Of a stretch of DNA of 64,000 bases, positions 12,148-24,518 are shown in pieces. A model generated the notes under the pieces. That model was not told the DNA's origin, did not search any database, and saw only the letters and a list, made by a program, of their open reading frames with translations. The position numbers and the translations under genes are program-made. The stretch is from Theobroma cacao (taxonomy: Eukaryota; Streptophyta; Magnoliopsida; Malvales; Malvaceae). The DNA is taken from contig NC_030851.1 in NCBI RefSeq assembly GCF_000208745.1, positions 29,047,557 through 29,111,556 on the forward strand, written 5' to 3'. Positions within the stretch are counted from its first letter, which is position 1. Each line of letters begins with the position of its first letter.

Positions 12148-13676
12148 TGATAACTCGATTACATAGAGTTATTTAGCCACATTTTGGGATGTCAATGTAG
12201 CCAAGTTCTTGTGTTTTAAGTAGATTTTACATAGTTCTTATGTTTTCAGTTGATTAGTTTAAAGAATATTAACCTAGTTTAATTCAAGTAATTCTAATTT
12301 ATTTTCATGTTGAAAGTCCTATTTGAAGCCAGTGCTGATTTAGTCCTTGTGTTGTAGGTTTTCAAGTGCATATTATGCAATGGAGACTAAGTGTAGATTT
12401 TCAATAAACATGTTGTAGTAATTTGGAAATAACTTGAGCTGCAGAGATGCAATCAATGTGATTTTTGAACCATAGGAAATCTAAGAGGCAGAATTACAAC
12501 TTTCATGTTTATTATTTCACCCAGATCAGCCTTGAGGTAGGAGAAAATCATGTTGAAAGATAAGGCACTACAGTTGTTTGCACCAAGGTAGCACAAGTAG
12601 AAGTAGTGCCATGGCCTTGTTGAGCACAAGGCTATAGTGCCTCGTAGAAGCAGCATCTTCCATACAATTTCCCAAGAGTCCAGCACCGCAGCACCTAAAG
12701 AGAAGTGCCATGGTGCTAGATGAAAAATGAACAAAAAATATATATAACATAAGAGTGCCGTGGCACTTTAACCTGGATTACTAATTTGCAGCCAATAAGG
12801 AAATGAGTTTTTAGCATTTTCTGGAGGCTATAAATAGGTCTTTTTCTGCAGCTGAGAAGGGAGGTTCAAAGATACAATGAACGACGGTTTTTGAGAGAAA
12901 AAAAAAGGCTTTCCAATGAGAGAAATGAGAAGAAATTGAAAAAATTAAGGATCAAGAATCGAAAGAGACTTTGATATTTCTTTCTTATTATTTTGTTGTA
13001 GAACTGATCTTTTCTCTTGATTTAATTATGTCTGTTGTAAAAAACAATGATGAACTAATTTTGTTTTCTACATTTATTGCTTTTCATTGCTTGATCACTA
13101 GTTGAAATGTATTGCATCTCTAAATGGAACTTGAAAAAGGGAGTTTAGAATAAACCATCATTTTGGATAGCCTTTGTTCGATTCACTTCATAGTTAGGTG
13201 ATAGTTTCGTGTTTAGGATAGATATATACCAAAATACCTTAGGCAGCCAAATTAGAACACAAACATAATGAACTTTTTCTAATTAATTTGTATAGACATA
13301 TGAGATTAATTCAGAAAGATAAGTGTGCATGATCTCGATAGAGACATGTGCATAATGTGGATTCTAGGTTAGCCACATATTCCATTAATCTATGTTAAGA
13401 AGAATGATTTAATTTAGATGAAGTTTTGAAAAACACCATAATCTTAGGTTTTAAGTAATTATATCTTTTAATGATATTTTGTTCTTCGTTAATTATTTAA
13501 TAAATTAATTTTTTAAGGTAATTAATCATTTGAAATAAAGTGCCTAGATAAGATTACTTTGTTATAAATTTGATACTTAGTTACAAATAGATACAAATCT
13601 TTGTGGGAGCAATACTCAACTTACCTTTATATCACTTGTACGGGCACGTGCACTTGCATGTATTAATCTGACAACA
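12148..13676 (+). mobile_element. Athila-type 3' LTR
   Basis: Begins TGATAACTCGATTACATAGAGTTATTT after the polypurine tract and ends near CTGACAACA, about 1.53 kb. The 5' LTR at 56018-57530 starts with the same TGATAACTC...GAGTTATTT and also ends after ACGTGCACTTGC, so the ends agree between the two copies. At 12560-12770 it carries several CCATGG/GCAC self-complementary words, for example AGTGCCATGGTGCTAG and AGTGCCGTGGCACTTT. Confidence 0.72.
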
Positions 13677-14148
13677 CAAAACTCACCTTTCAAGCATAAC
13701 CATAAATCAACACTCACATTTCTAAGCATAATCATAAATCTTCACTAGCCTTTCCAAGCGCATCAAATATCCCCATGGTCTCCAAGTCCATTATCTTTCA
13801 AATGAATAAAGAATCAAATAATCACATAATTTCGAAGTTTGTTGTCTTTCAAACGACTCAAGAAACATATGTCCACAATAACCACTTTTTTGATATCTTT
13901 CAGACGATATGAGGATAAATAAAATTGTTTTTTATAAAACATAATTTGTAAAGTAGTTCATAAGCCTTCAAAGTAAATTTAATAATTTTGAAATCCTTCA
14001 AACAAAAAGTTTAAATACAATTGCATTAAACATCAAGTTGAGAGTTTGAAACATAAATCAAGGTTATTAAAGATTTAGGTTTTAAACAAACACATTTGCT
14101 TTTTTTTGGAAAAGCCTTTGAAAACATTTATATTTCAAAATAAACCTC

Positions 14149-14295
14149 ATCTATCGATAGATCGAGCTTATCTATTGATAAATACCCTCGTCTATCAATA
14201 GATCTTTGCAATCTATTGATAGATAAAAATATAATGCAATTCTAGAGGTTATGTATTGTATCTATCGATATATGATGAACATGTATTGATAGATT
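14149..14295. repeat. Cluster of ATCTATCGATAGAT palindromes
   Basis: A perfect 14-bp palindrome ATCTATCGATAGAT lies at 14149-14162. Variants follow: TATCTATTGATAAATA, TCTATCAATAGATC, ATCTATTGATAGATA, ATCTATCGATATAT and TATTGATAGAT. A further single word (AATCGATAGATG) is at about 14706. All vary around the same centre, CGAT/TGAT. Confidence 0.8.
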
Positions 14296-15682
14296 TGCTA
14301 CATAAAGCAAAAATTTAGCCTATAACTCACTACTAGGAACTCAACCAAGACTATTAATCACCTATAACCAAGTAATCAACATTCAAACATCAGATACATA
14401 CTATCCATGATATAAATTCAACATATCAATCATCAATTCAAACAAACCATGGAGGTACAAATCATATAGACATTGACTAAGAGGAAAAGGTAAGACTTAG
14501 TCAACTACCAATACCAGCGAGTCTCAAGAAAACACCTCAACCGATTCAAGCTGTATATCCTTATGAGATTCGAGATACAACCTCAATTGGTTCACCAAAA
14601 CTCATTATGCACAATGGCTAGCACCTACTGTCACTAACTACAGGTCTTTATTCCAATAGGCTTCATTAAACATAATACAACAATTCAATGTACAGGGTAT
14701 AATCAATCGATAGATGAAACCAATCACTAAAAAATATAAAGGTTGAGAAGTAACAAACCACAATCAGTCAACCATATCAACATTATGCAATTAAAAGACC
14801 ATAAACACCATGGCCTCATCGAAGAGAAAACATTTCTAGCATTTTGCATTTTTAAAACCATCAATCATACATCAATCATAGACAAATCAGATGTTTGAGA
14901 TAGAAATGATTTGAGAGGCTTGTTCACCATGCTCAAAACTAGTGCATAGTAGACTATATATACTTAGTCTATAGTTTTCATCAAAACATACTTGTAAACG
15001 AGTTTTCATTGCATAATCTCATTGAAATCCATTTATATGTAAGGCTATAATATAGGTATGCTTAATTATATAAAATAATTAAAACGTCGCATCTACCTAT
15101 CTCAAAGAAGGGTGGCATGCTTTTTAGAACTTGTTGTCAAACACGCGGTTCTCCAAAAATTCAAACTTTCTCCACAACACTTACCATGAAGTTTTCCATC
15201 ATTAGTACTTAGTTTTATAACATAATCTTAGTCTAATAATCATCTAGCATTCCACAAATAATTTTGCAATAGTCCTTTAATTGAGAGATCAATAGCTAAC
15301 CTAACTTTAACTAAAGGATTTTAGTCTACTTCTAGCTAGAGTTAAGACAACTTTACCTTGGTGAGCTTGAGAGTTCCAAAATTGACCGAAAACCAAAGTT
15401 TTCATGAGTAAAACAAATTTATGAGAACCCATAAATTTATGGAAATAAAACCTTTTACTTTCCAATACCCTTTAGAATCAAAGTTTAAGCTTGAAAATGG
15501 CTTCTAGAAGCTTGAAATCAATAGAGTTGTTAAAGATAGAATTTGAGAGAAGAAAGTAAGAGGGTGGTTGGCTGTCCAAGGAAAACCTCATTTTTTCCAA
15601 GTGGGGAAAAGTTTAAGGGTTTAAGGCTTTTAAAATGAGGGGGAAAAGACAAAAATGGCTTTTTTTTCTAGTTAAGACCCAA

Positions 15683-15815
15683 TCATCGATAGATTAAGCG
15701 TATCTATCAATATATTTGTCCATATATCGATAAATGGGCTTATTATCGATAGATGTTATTCAAAATCATTTTTGGGTTTGATCATCAATACATGATGAAC
15801 ATGTACCGATAGATA
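15683..15815. repeat. Second cluster of ATCGATAGAT words in LTR-5a
   Basis: It contains ATCATCGATAGATT, TATCTATCAATATAT, ATATATCGATAAAT, TTATCGATAGATG and TACCGATAGATAT. The word is the same as in the cluster at 14149-14295, in the same LTR about 1.4 kb away. Confidence 0.75.
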
Positions 15816-16013
15816 TGGTTCAGAATGCTATTTTGCAATTGAAACTATCCCATTTGACCCTCTAATGGTCCCAACATTCAAATTGACATGTATGTTTATT
15901 AAAACATGAATTTTCTAAGTCAAAATGGTTCCAAATCATGTTCAAAAACATCAATGGATATCTCACCAAGTAAAGTTATAATTCTAACTTAATTTAGGAA
16001 ATGAGTTTTCACA

Positions 16014-16291
16014 TTCTCTCCTTTTTACAAAAATTCATCCTCGAATTTAGGGGAACTAGTTACTAACCTCAATTCTTGAATAGGTGAAGGTACTTTCCAT
16101 GTATCTTGTTGTTAGCCTCCCAAGTTACCTCCTTGCTAGAGTGATTGTGCCAAAGAATCTTCATTGAAGCTACATCCTTATTGTGAAGTTGCTTCAATTG
16201 CCTATCTAAAATCTCAATCGATATTTCCTCATATGACAAGTCATCTCCCAACTAAATCTCTTTATGACAAATCACATGAGCTAAATCGGTG
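16014..16291 (-). pseudogene. Tekay-type gypsy pol, C-terminal end
   Basis: The minus-strand frame 16251-16069 reads LGDDLSYEEISIEILDRQ and ends WHNHSSKEVTWEANNKI...YLHLF. This is the characteristic end of chromodomain-bearing Tekay/Del polyproteins (DLSYEE...ILDRQ...VLWRN...EEATWE...YP.LF). It is followed by an ATTCGAGGATGAATTTTTGT string and the polypurine tract, as expected at the pol/3'-LTR boundary. Upstream the frame meets a stop in HKEI*LGDD and is then cut by the LTR-4 fragment at 16292. Only this tail remains. Confidence 0.75.
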
Positions 16292-16793
16292 TTAGGAATT
16301 TTGAGAATATGGTGCCTTGGAAAGCAAGTATATTCTCATGTTTAATTTCATTTAATTTATTTGTAATAAAAGTAAATTTTGATAATAAGACAAAGAGTTT
16401 GTTTTAAGCAAGCATTCATTATCTAGTTATTAAGGTACCATGATTCTGTTGAGATATTAAAATACATTTGTATGAAGTGTCATACATAGGAGACACACAT
16501 TTTAATTGAATCTAAAAACTGTTCACAACTATATAATAAAGCTGGTCACTTTATTATGTTAAGGCTATAGTGTTCAGATTACTTCCAACGAAACAAATAT
16601 GACTGATTTCAAGAGAATGATGAGTCTCAAATCATCAAAATGGTTAACTTTAAGTAATGACACTATAACATGAACTAGAATCATGTGAGAATCAAATTTA
16701 AGTTTAACCGTTACTTAAATCATGATCTCACAAATATGCATTTGCTTATAGTAGAACCGAAATCCTGATGCACTGTGGATTCGTGTTTAATCT
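16292..16793 (+). mobile_element. LTR-4 fragment (copy 3)
   Basis: Starts TGTTAGGAATTTTGAGAA, the sense 5' end of LTR-4. It follows the reverse complement of 6295-6790 for about 500 bp. It stops where the LTR-2 terminus TATAATACCCC begins at 16794, so most of the LTR is missing. Confidence 0.8.
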
Positions 16794-18548
16794 TATAATA
16801 CCCCGTACTTTGATATGGTAACTAATAAAGATTATCAGATGTTAATTAAGGTTAATTATAATGTTTAAAAGTGATGAAAGACGAAAGGGATAGTTTGGGA
16901 TAAAACATTCCGCACGCAAGAAAATAATAATAAAATAATAATATTTTTGTCGAAGAAGAATTTGCAAGATAAAAAGTGATTCGGAAGTCAATTGAGGCAT
17001 AATAAGGAATTTTGGGTACCAAGGGGATGAGAGGAGACAAGAGAAAATTTTTGGAATAAAATAATATTTTATTAATAAAATAATATTAAGATGTTAATAT
17101 TTTATTCAGTGTCAAAATTTTCCATCAAGAAGGAGTATATGGTCAATCTAAGTGGGGGAGAAGTAGAATGAGAGAATTTTGGAGAAAAATGACGTTAATG
17201 GGGCTGCGTGCCTTTATTAAGTAAAGATAGCACAGGTAAATAAATATTTTAAATATTATGGGGACAACGCATTGGAGTACAAACTTCATACTTTGTTTGT
17301 ACATGTGTAGAAAAAGGTAATAGAAGGAAATTGGAGTTAAATGGGTGTTGGGAGGACTAAATTAAAATGGAAGGAAACAAAAAGGGCAAAACGGTTATTT
17401 TATATAAAGTTTGGTCAAAGCTTACAAAGGAAGCTTTGACTCTGTTTTTTTAGGCCAAAACCGATCTTTTCCTTTCCCCCACCAGATTTTTCTTCTTCTT
17501 CATCCATGCTCCACGCCATTCTTGAAGTTTCCATGCCATTTTCTCTTTATCCACCATGAAATCAAGTTTTCTTCACTTTCCTTTCCATGTTTTCTTTTCC
17601 TTTCTTCTCCAAACTTCTTGAGCACTAAATTTACAACCTTTAACCCCAATTTCCAGCACATCTAAATCCTAGGAGGAGAAGAAAGAAAAAGAGAGAAAGG
17701 AAGAAAAAGCTTGGTTTTGATGATCCAAGCAAGAAACGGTAAGAATTCTTGTTTTTGGCTTGAGTAGTCTTTGAAAATGAGTTAGTGACTTAGAGAAATG
17801 TCTTGTGGCAGCAAAGATTGACTTGATTGGAGAAAAATTGATAACATGTAAGCCAATAAACCCATGGGTACATGAAGGACTCAAAGTGGAAAAGGAAAAT
17901 GGTAAGCTTAACACTATGTTTTAAAGCCTACGGTTAGTTGAATATTGTGAGGAATTATGGTTGTTGAAAGGATTTATTTGCCTAAGCTAGATGAAAATTA
18001 TTAAGATTGTATGGCATGTTGTTTGAAAGAAATGAAAAAGGAATATTGTGGATGGAGGATTGAGAAACAAAGTATTGAAAGTTAGATAGATAACGATGCG
18101 TGTAAACTAGGAAATAATCGAATGAAAGTGAGAATGATTGTTACTACCATATATGTGGATTATGTGTGGAAATATAAGATGGATTTGGGTGGAAATTATT
18201 TAGAAAGGTTGAAGTAGGCACGTGACATCATAATTAAGTTACCAGTGATATAATCTAAGGAATTACGTAGGTAATGGATATAAGTAATTTTAGTACAAAT
18301 GTATTAAGATGTGAGTTAATTGAAGATGGTTTCATTATAGGATGAAAAATATAAATTTGAGTAAGGATTAATTGATTGAAGTATACATATATAATTAAAC
18401 ATATTGAGTTCGTATTATTGTTAGGAAGTGCAAAGATAAGGTTAGGGTACTATGGTGGCGTGCCAGAGTAAACATCGAGCGACCAGCCAGTGAAAATAAT
18501 CAGAGACACCTTCGATCAAATAGCGATGTAATATCCCGCTATAGTAAG
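16794..18548 (+). mobile_element. LTR-2 copy a, half LTR, inverted relative to copy b
   Basis: Begins TATAATACCCCGTACTTTGATATGG, the sense start of LTR-2 with TGT decayed to TAT. It follows the reverse complement of 19595-21354 closely up to GATGTAATATCCC near 18540. There it meets the terminus of copy b at 18549. It carries the promoter region of the LTR (TATA at 17401-17409). No ORF of interest. Confidence 0.8.
17401..17440 (+). promoter_or_regulatory. LTR-2 TATA box with adjacent 10-bp hairpin
   Basis: TATATAAAG at 17401-17409 is followed five bases later by GTCAAAGCTT (17414-17423), a 7-base loop, and AAGCTTTGAC (17431-17440). The stem is perfect. The homologous site in copy b has a longer 12-bp stem. 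Its position suggests it overlaps or abuts the transcription start of the element. The promoter role is inferred from position and sequence. Confidence 0.6.
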
Positions 18549-19180
18549 TGTCACAGCCCAATTTCCAGGCCATGACCAGTGCAAGGGCTCGATGGGCTTA
18601 GCCTACTAAGCCAAAGCAAGCCTACTTAATTGATCTTATACATTAATCCCTATTCCTTTAGAATCCAAAGCTCGAAATGTTCAAATACTGTTTCTTTGAA
18701 AACAATTCATAAAACCCAATCTTACATTCATAATGGCATCATCCACCAATGTATTCATTAATAGATTAACATTGATTCTTAATGTTCACATTAAATATTC
18801 ACATACACATAATTAGACCTTGACCGTCAGCGGAGTGACTCTGGGCACGATTGATAACACTTAGTATCACATTAAACCTACCGAGCAATGTACAGGGAGG
18901 AGCACCTCGTCTTAGGATCCAATCACCTTTAACTCAGGAAACCTAAAACATGAATTTTAAAAATGTGAGTATAAACTCAGTGACTGAACATAGGAAAGGA
19001 ACAAGCATCAATACGGGAGGTTTTAGAAATCATGATGCATTTATGTTGAAGACAATGCAATTTAACTCAATTTCTTGTCACAATGGAAATCTATCTTTGC
19101 TGTGGTGAAAATCAAGTGGAAACCGTTTCTCAAGTTTTAACATTCAAAAATCAATGCAACCACAATATAATTTCCAAAAC

Positions 19181-19182
<2 letters not shown>

Positions 19183-19218
<36 letters not shown>
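19183..19218. repeat. (TA)n microsatellite
   Basis: About 18 uninterrupted TA units inside LTR-2b, just before the 42-bp tandem repeat. Similar TA runs sit at the corresponding place in other LTR-2 copies (29560-29590, 30868-30890, 31084-31112). Confidence 0.9.
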
Positions 19219-19221
<3 letters not shown>

Positions 19222-19247
19222 ACCACCGGCTTCACCCCCAACTCTAT

Positions 19248-19375
19248 CTCAACTTATGTGCACTACCACACCGCACATGGCTGGGTCAGCACAGCTCATG
19301 TGCACTCCTACACCACACATGGTTGGGTCAGCACAGCTCATGTGCACTCCTACACGGCACATGGCTGGGTCATAA
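19248..19375. repeat. 42-bp tandem repeat in LTR-2b, three units
   Basis: Units contain CTCATGTGCACTCC, then CACATGG and TGGGTCAGCACAG, repeated about every 42 bp. The same unit recurs three times in LTR-2d (30946-31062) and four times in LTR-2g (61488-61644), with CTCGCACATAGC in place of CACCACACATGG. Confidence 0.85.
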
Positions 19376-20708
19376 TTATCACACAAAAATATCATTTAAT
19401 GTATAATATAAACATGAACTTAATGTAGAAACTCATGAATTCGTCATGTTCATATCTCATAATATCAAAACATTTCATCAAGGGCTTGTCCCCATGCAGC
19501 TTTTAAAGAAAAACCAACAAAATATTTCAAGTGGCTCAATTAAGCATAAAATCATTTATTCCAAAACATTTTAATGCAAGTTCACTCACCTGGCAACAAC
19601 GAGATATTAAGTTGCTATTTGTTTGGAGGTGTCTCTAACTATTATCATTGGCTGATCGCTCGTAATTTATTTCGGCACGCCCCCACAATACACTAACTTT
19701 ATCTTTGCACTTCCTAGCAATAATACGAACTCAATATATTTAATTACATATGTATACGAGCAGCACTTCAATCAATTAATCATTACTCAAATTTATATTT
19801 TTCCTTCTATCATGAAACCATCTTCAATTAACTCACATCTTAATACATTTTTACTAAAATTACTTATATCCATTGCGTACGTAATTCCTTAAATTATATC
19901 ACCGGCAACTTAATTATGATGTCACGTGCCTACTTCAACTTTTTTAAATAATTTCCACCCAAATCCGTCTTATATTTCCACACATAATCCACATATATGG
20001 CAGCAACAATCATTCTCACTTTCACTCGATTATTTCCTAGTTTACACGCATCGTTATCTATCTAACTTTCAATACTTTGTTTCTCAATCCTCCATTCACA
20101 ATATTCCTTTTTCATTTCTTTCAAATGACATGCCATATAATCTTAACAATTTTCAACTAGCTTATGCAAGTAGACCCTTTCAACAACCATAATTTCCCAC
20201 AATATTCAACTAACCGTAGGCTTTAAAACATAGTGTTAAGCTTACCGTTTTCCTCTTCCACTTTGAGTCCTTCATGTACCCATGGGTTTATTGGCTTACA
20301 TGTTATCAATTTTTCTCCAATCTAGCCAATCTTTGTTGCCACAAGAGATTTCTTTAAGTCACTAACTCATTTTTAAAGACTACTCAAGCCAAAAACAAGA
20401 ATTCTTACCGTTCCTTACTTGAATCACCAAAACCAAGCTTTTTCTTCCTTTCTCTCTTTTTGTTTCTTCTTCTCCTAGAGTTTATATGCGCTGGAAATTG
20501 GGGTTGAAAGTTGTAACTATGGTGCACAAGAAGTTGGGAGAAGAATGAAGCAAGAAGAGATAAGAATTGAAAAGAAAACAAGGAAAGAAAATGAAAGAAA
20601 ATTAGTTTTCCATGGGAGAATGAGAGAATGGCGTTGGAAGCTTCAAGAATGAAGAAGAAAATATCTTGCTGGGAGGATAAGGACTGTTTTGGGCTGATAA
20701 GGATGAGA

Positions 20709-20735
20709 GTCAAAGCTTCCTTTGGAAGCTTTGAC
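20709..20735 (-). promoter_or_regulatory. Perfect 12-bp stem hairpin near LTR-2b promoter
   Basis: GTCAAAGCTTCC (20709-20720), loop TTT, GGAAGCTTTGAC (20724-20735). In the minus-strand sense it lies just downstream of TGCATAAAG, the decayed counterpart of the TATATAAAG in copy a. Confidence 0.6.
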
Positions 20736-21354
20736 CAAACTTTATGCAAAATTATCATTTTGCCCATTAAGTTTCTTTCCATTTTAATTTAGTCCTCCCA
20801 ATACTCATTTAACTCCAATTTTCTTCTATTATCTTCTTCTACATATGTACAAACAAAGTATGAAGTTGGTACTCCAACGCAGTGTCCCCATAATATTTAA
20901 AATATTTATTTACCTGCGCTATCTTTATTTAATAAAGACACGTGGCCCCATTAACATCATTTTTCTCCAAAATTTTTCTCATTCTTCTTCTCCCCCACTT
21001 AGGTTGCCCATATACTCCTTCTTCATGAAAAATTTTGACACTGATTAAAATATTAATATTTTAATATTATTTTATTAATAAAATATTATTTTATTCTAAA
21101 AATTTCCTCTTGTCTCCTCTTGTCCCCTTGGTACCCAAAATACCTTATTATGCCTTAATTGACTTCCGAATCACTTTTTATCTCACAAATTCTTCTCTGA
21201 AAAAAATTATTATTTTATTATTATTTTCTCGTGTGCGGAATATTTTATCTCAAGCCATTCCTTTCATCTTTCATCATTTCTAAACATTATAATTAATCTC
21301 AATTGGCATCCAATAAGCTTTATTAGTCACCATATCAAAGTATGGGGTATTATA

Positions 21355-21367
21355 GTCTCCCCCACTT
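21355..21367 (-). other. Polypurine tract of the LTR-2 element
   Basis: On the minus strand AAGTGGGGGAGAC directly precedes the LTR start. Just before it lies GAATTTGAGGACAAATTC, a variant of the string commonly seen at the pol/3'-LTR junction of plant gypsy elements. Confidence 0.7.
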
Positions 21368-24300
21368 AAATAGAATTTGTCCTCAAATTCACGTCAGTGT
21401 CGAGTTATCAATCTTTCTCTATGATCTTATTCCTTTTCCTTCTTCATAAGGAATTTTGATTTATGAACTTCATTACCTTCAATTTGACTAGAACACTTTA
21501 CAAGATCAGGGTACGTATCTTATATCTATTATCATATTTGAGTCAAAACCACAGTACCCTTCTCAATTATTCTTTCTTATCACTAAGATCCCAAGTATGC
21601 CTTTAATTCCATCACTAACCTCAAACATATCTTTATTTTGATTCTTGTCAAACCTCCAATCATTCATTCACCTTGTTTACCTCTAGGTCGACTAGAATGC
21701 CTCACTTATGTCTGTTATCATCTTTTAGAATCAAATCGATGGTAGCCTTTATGATCATTATCTCTTATTTTAAGATGTTGAGTACGCTTTTATCACTATC
21801 ATTAAATTTGAACCATAACTCTATCTCAATCATACCGATTTCAATCACATATTATACTTACTTATGTATGCCTAATCACCATCTTATTATTTCGCTCCTT
21901 GCCAAACTTCTCGACATTCATTCATTCATCTTATCCCCATACACTATTATGTAACCTGCAGCATTATAAACATGCCATATTCATTTCTATACATAGTCTC
22001 AACGTCAAAAAAGGTTAATGCCTCTAATTATTCCCACATATTTCAGGTTTATCTTGCATTTACGCCACATACTTCAATTATTCTCACGTTATGGATTACA
22101 TTTCTTTAATCTCATTTCTCTGACTATTTTTCCTGAACTTTCTTATATCATCATAGTTCAACTTCTAATGGGACTTCTTGCCATTGTACCATCTATACAA
22201 CTCATCAAATACATAAAGTTCAAATCTCAAATTACTGAGAACAATTCTTTACCTCAATTGGTCAAGTCATCAATTTCACATATACATGTGTACCTGTATT
22301 TCCAAATGTCAGCATTCCTCGTTACACATAGGGATCCATGGGTTCGCATGCCTTGGACTACATCTTCATTTATTCATCCCCATCCCTATCCAAGATTCAA
22401 TATAATAATCCTCATAGTTCATGTCAACGTTCTCATATTTAATCTATGTGCATTGGGGTATAGTCAATTTCAGATTACCCTTTTATATATTTAAATCACT
22501 GTTCCACTCGCATCTTACCATAAGTTATCTCTTATGTAATCCATAAGAATTCTCATTATGCCTATGCATAGCTTCACATACTTTTCATGCCCATACTCTT
22601 TTCTTATCATTTCCAATTATACGCTTAAGTTTCATTGTACTATATATCCTTGCATCACAATGTCATTAATCACATCTCACTCGCCAAATGTCATTTTCAT
22701 TAAATTGCAATCCAGTATTCGTATATGCTTTATAACCTTGTTGATCCTTCAAAGATTTATCTCTTACTTGATCATTGCATCTTATGGAATACCACAATCT
22801 CTAAAAGTCATCCTTATTTCTCAATTATTCTTCATACCTTTAATATATACATAACATCCTTGTTGCATTTCGACTTTAATGAATCACTTAAAATTTAGAC
22901 TCATTCAAATCGTGCATGCCTTAAGCATTTTCGAATTCCAATTTCTATACTACCTTAAGAAGTTTTCATTATTGGATTTCATTATCCAAATTATCTTCGA
23001 TCATCCTTTGTTCTATTCTTTCATACTAATATGACATCATTCTCCCCGGACCAATCCATAGTTTGTATTTGATACTGCAAGACTTGAAACAAGGTTCTTC
23101 TTAAGAATTTGTTTTTTCAATGTCAATACGAATCTCATTTTCAACTTACAACTTTTTCTTTGCAACTACATAACTTAATGCTTGCTTTCACAAGATCCAT
23201 AGCAGAACTACTCTTGAGTATTTCCTTGGGGATACTTATCTTAAACTCATGTCTCACCGCATGTGATTACTTAACCCGTGACTTAACCATTAGGCTCCTC
23301 AGCAAGTTTCAAAAATCCCACATTTTATACTTGTTGTGTATGATTGGTAATTCCTTCTCAAAGAGGTTTGTGCATTCCCGAAACACTTAGTCTCTTATGT
23401 GCTCCTTAACATCCCGAGCATGTCATTCTATAGACATGCACTTATTCTTAAAGATATATAAATACATACTCGTCCATTCAATCCCCAATTTATCTTCATA
23501 GGTTTATAGTGTGCCACACAATTGGCCTTGTGTTGTTACTAACCCTTTTCATTTAGTTGAGTCAAGACAACAATTTTAAATTCTCATAACAATATTCTAG
23601 ATAATCCCATTTGCTATACCACCCTTGTAATCCTTCATTCACACTTTCATTACTTGGTATTGACATCCCTTACCCATCTCTCATATATTCATCTAACTCT
23701 TCACTCACTTTTCCTTAGCCTTTAATAAGGCTTAATTTCTCGTGTCCTTTATTTCTTAGGATTTGACTTTGGTCAGCATATTATCCATCTTAATACTTCA
23801 CATGATATCTTATCTCAATGTAGCCATTTCAAGAATCTTTCAATTTCTCTTTTAATTATATGCCCATATACAAGGCGATAAAGAAACTTTTCAATTCATT
23901 CATGTAAACATTCTCCGAAACATTTAAAACTCCCAAATAGCAGAGCTCAATGACCAATGACCATAATTCAACTTGTAAGATCATTATCGTGCCACTCCCA
24001 TCTTGCTCATGCATCATAGACATGAGGTATTCGTAGCGCTGCGGTGCTGGACAGTTAGTGCTGTAGCATCGCGGCTGCTAGACATGGGATAGTTTCAACG
24101 CTACAGCGCTAAAGAGTTAGTGCTATAGCATTGTGGTTGCTGGAATTTTCTTCCACGAATATGTTCTTCCATCTTTAAAGTTACTACAGGGATCATGCTC
24201 AACCATTTGGCTTTCCTCCAGGCCTATCCCAGAATCTTCATGACCAGGCATATCTTTTCTTTTGCTTATCATATGCACTAAGCTGAGTCAATATTTTCAA

Positions 24301-24518
24301 GCTCTTTTTTATCCTTTAACATTTATCTTTGACCAATAGGTTCCACCTTAGGACAATCTTGCCATATTGTGCATCAAATTCTCAATATATAATACCACAC
24401 ACAAAAATATCCACCATTTATGACATTCCACAATTCCTTAACATTCACAATTAATTGTCTTTCTTGTCATGTAACTCAAATAGTTCTGTTGACTTTCAAT
24501 ACAAATGACCATGAAAAT
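21368..24518 (-). mobile_element. Coding-poor internal region of the LTR-2 element, part 1
   Basis: It lies between the polypurine tract and the nested LTR-1 solo LTR. I find no gag, protease, RT or integrase motifs on either strand. The frames at 21673-23390 on the plus strand are hydrophobic translations of pyrimidine-rich DNA. Together with 27630-28906 it gives about 4.4 kb of internal DNA between LTRs, which fits a non-autonomous (LARD-like) element or one decayed beyond recognition. Confidence 0.6.
24033..24140. repeat. Palindromic words AGYGCTRYAGCRCT in the internal region
   Basis: Four words in about 110 bp: AGCGCTGCGGTGCT, AGTGCTGTAGCATC, ACGCTACAGCGCT and AGTGCTATAGCATT, separated by ACAGTTAG or AAGAGTTAG spacers. 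Each is centred on GCTRYAGC. Confidence 0.7.

Larger units (their letters stand above)
13677..16013 (-). mobile_element. LTR-5 copy a, 3' LTR of a Tekay-type gypsy element
   Basis: On the minus strand the LTR begins TGTGAAAACTC at 16013, preceded by a purine-rich AAAAAGGAGAGAA tract (16014-16026). It resembles the LTR at 39264-42297 in several blocks: ATTATGCACAATGGC...CTACTGTCACTA (about 14610) and CATGCTTAATTATAT (about 15058). The outer end at 13677 is cut by the Athila 3' LTR. It carries two clusters of ATCTATCGATAGAT words. Confidence 0.65.
18549..21354 (-). mobile_element. LTR-2 copy b, complete 3' LTR
   Basis: Plus-strand ends are TGTCACAGCCC (18549) and GGGGTATTATA (21354), 2806 bp. 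On the minus strand the LTR starts TATAATACCCC and is preceded by a polypurine tract AAGTGGGGGAG at 21356-21366, so this is the 3' LTR of the element whose 5' LTR starts at 28923. It contains a (TA)n run, a 42-bp tandem repeat and a TATA-proximal hairpin. Confidence 0.8.

Noticed and set aside
19248..19375. Possible CRISPR-like array
   Set aside because: Direct tandem repeat without unique spacers, inside an LTR of a plant retrotransposon.
22018..22494. 158-residue plus-strand frame and neighbours at 21673-23390
   Set aside because: Hydrophobic, low-complexity translation of pyrimidine-rich DNA in the non-coding interior of the LTR-2 element, antisense to it; no domain or start context.
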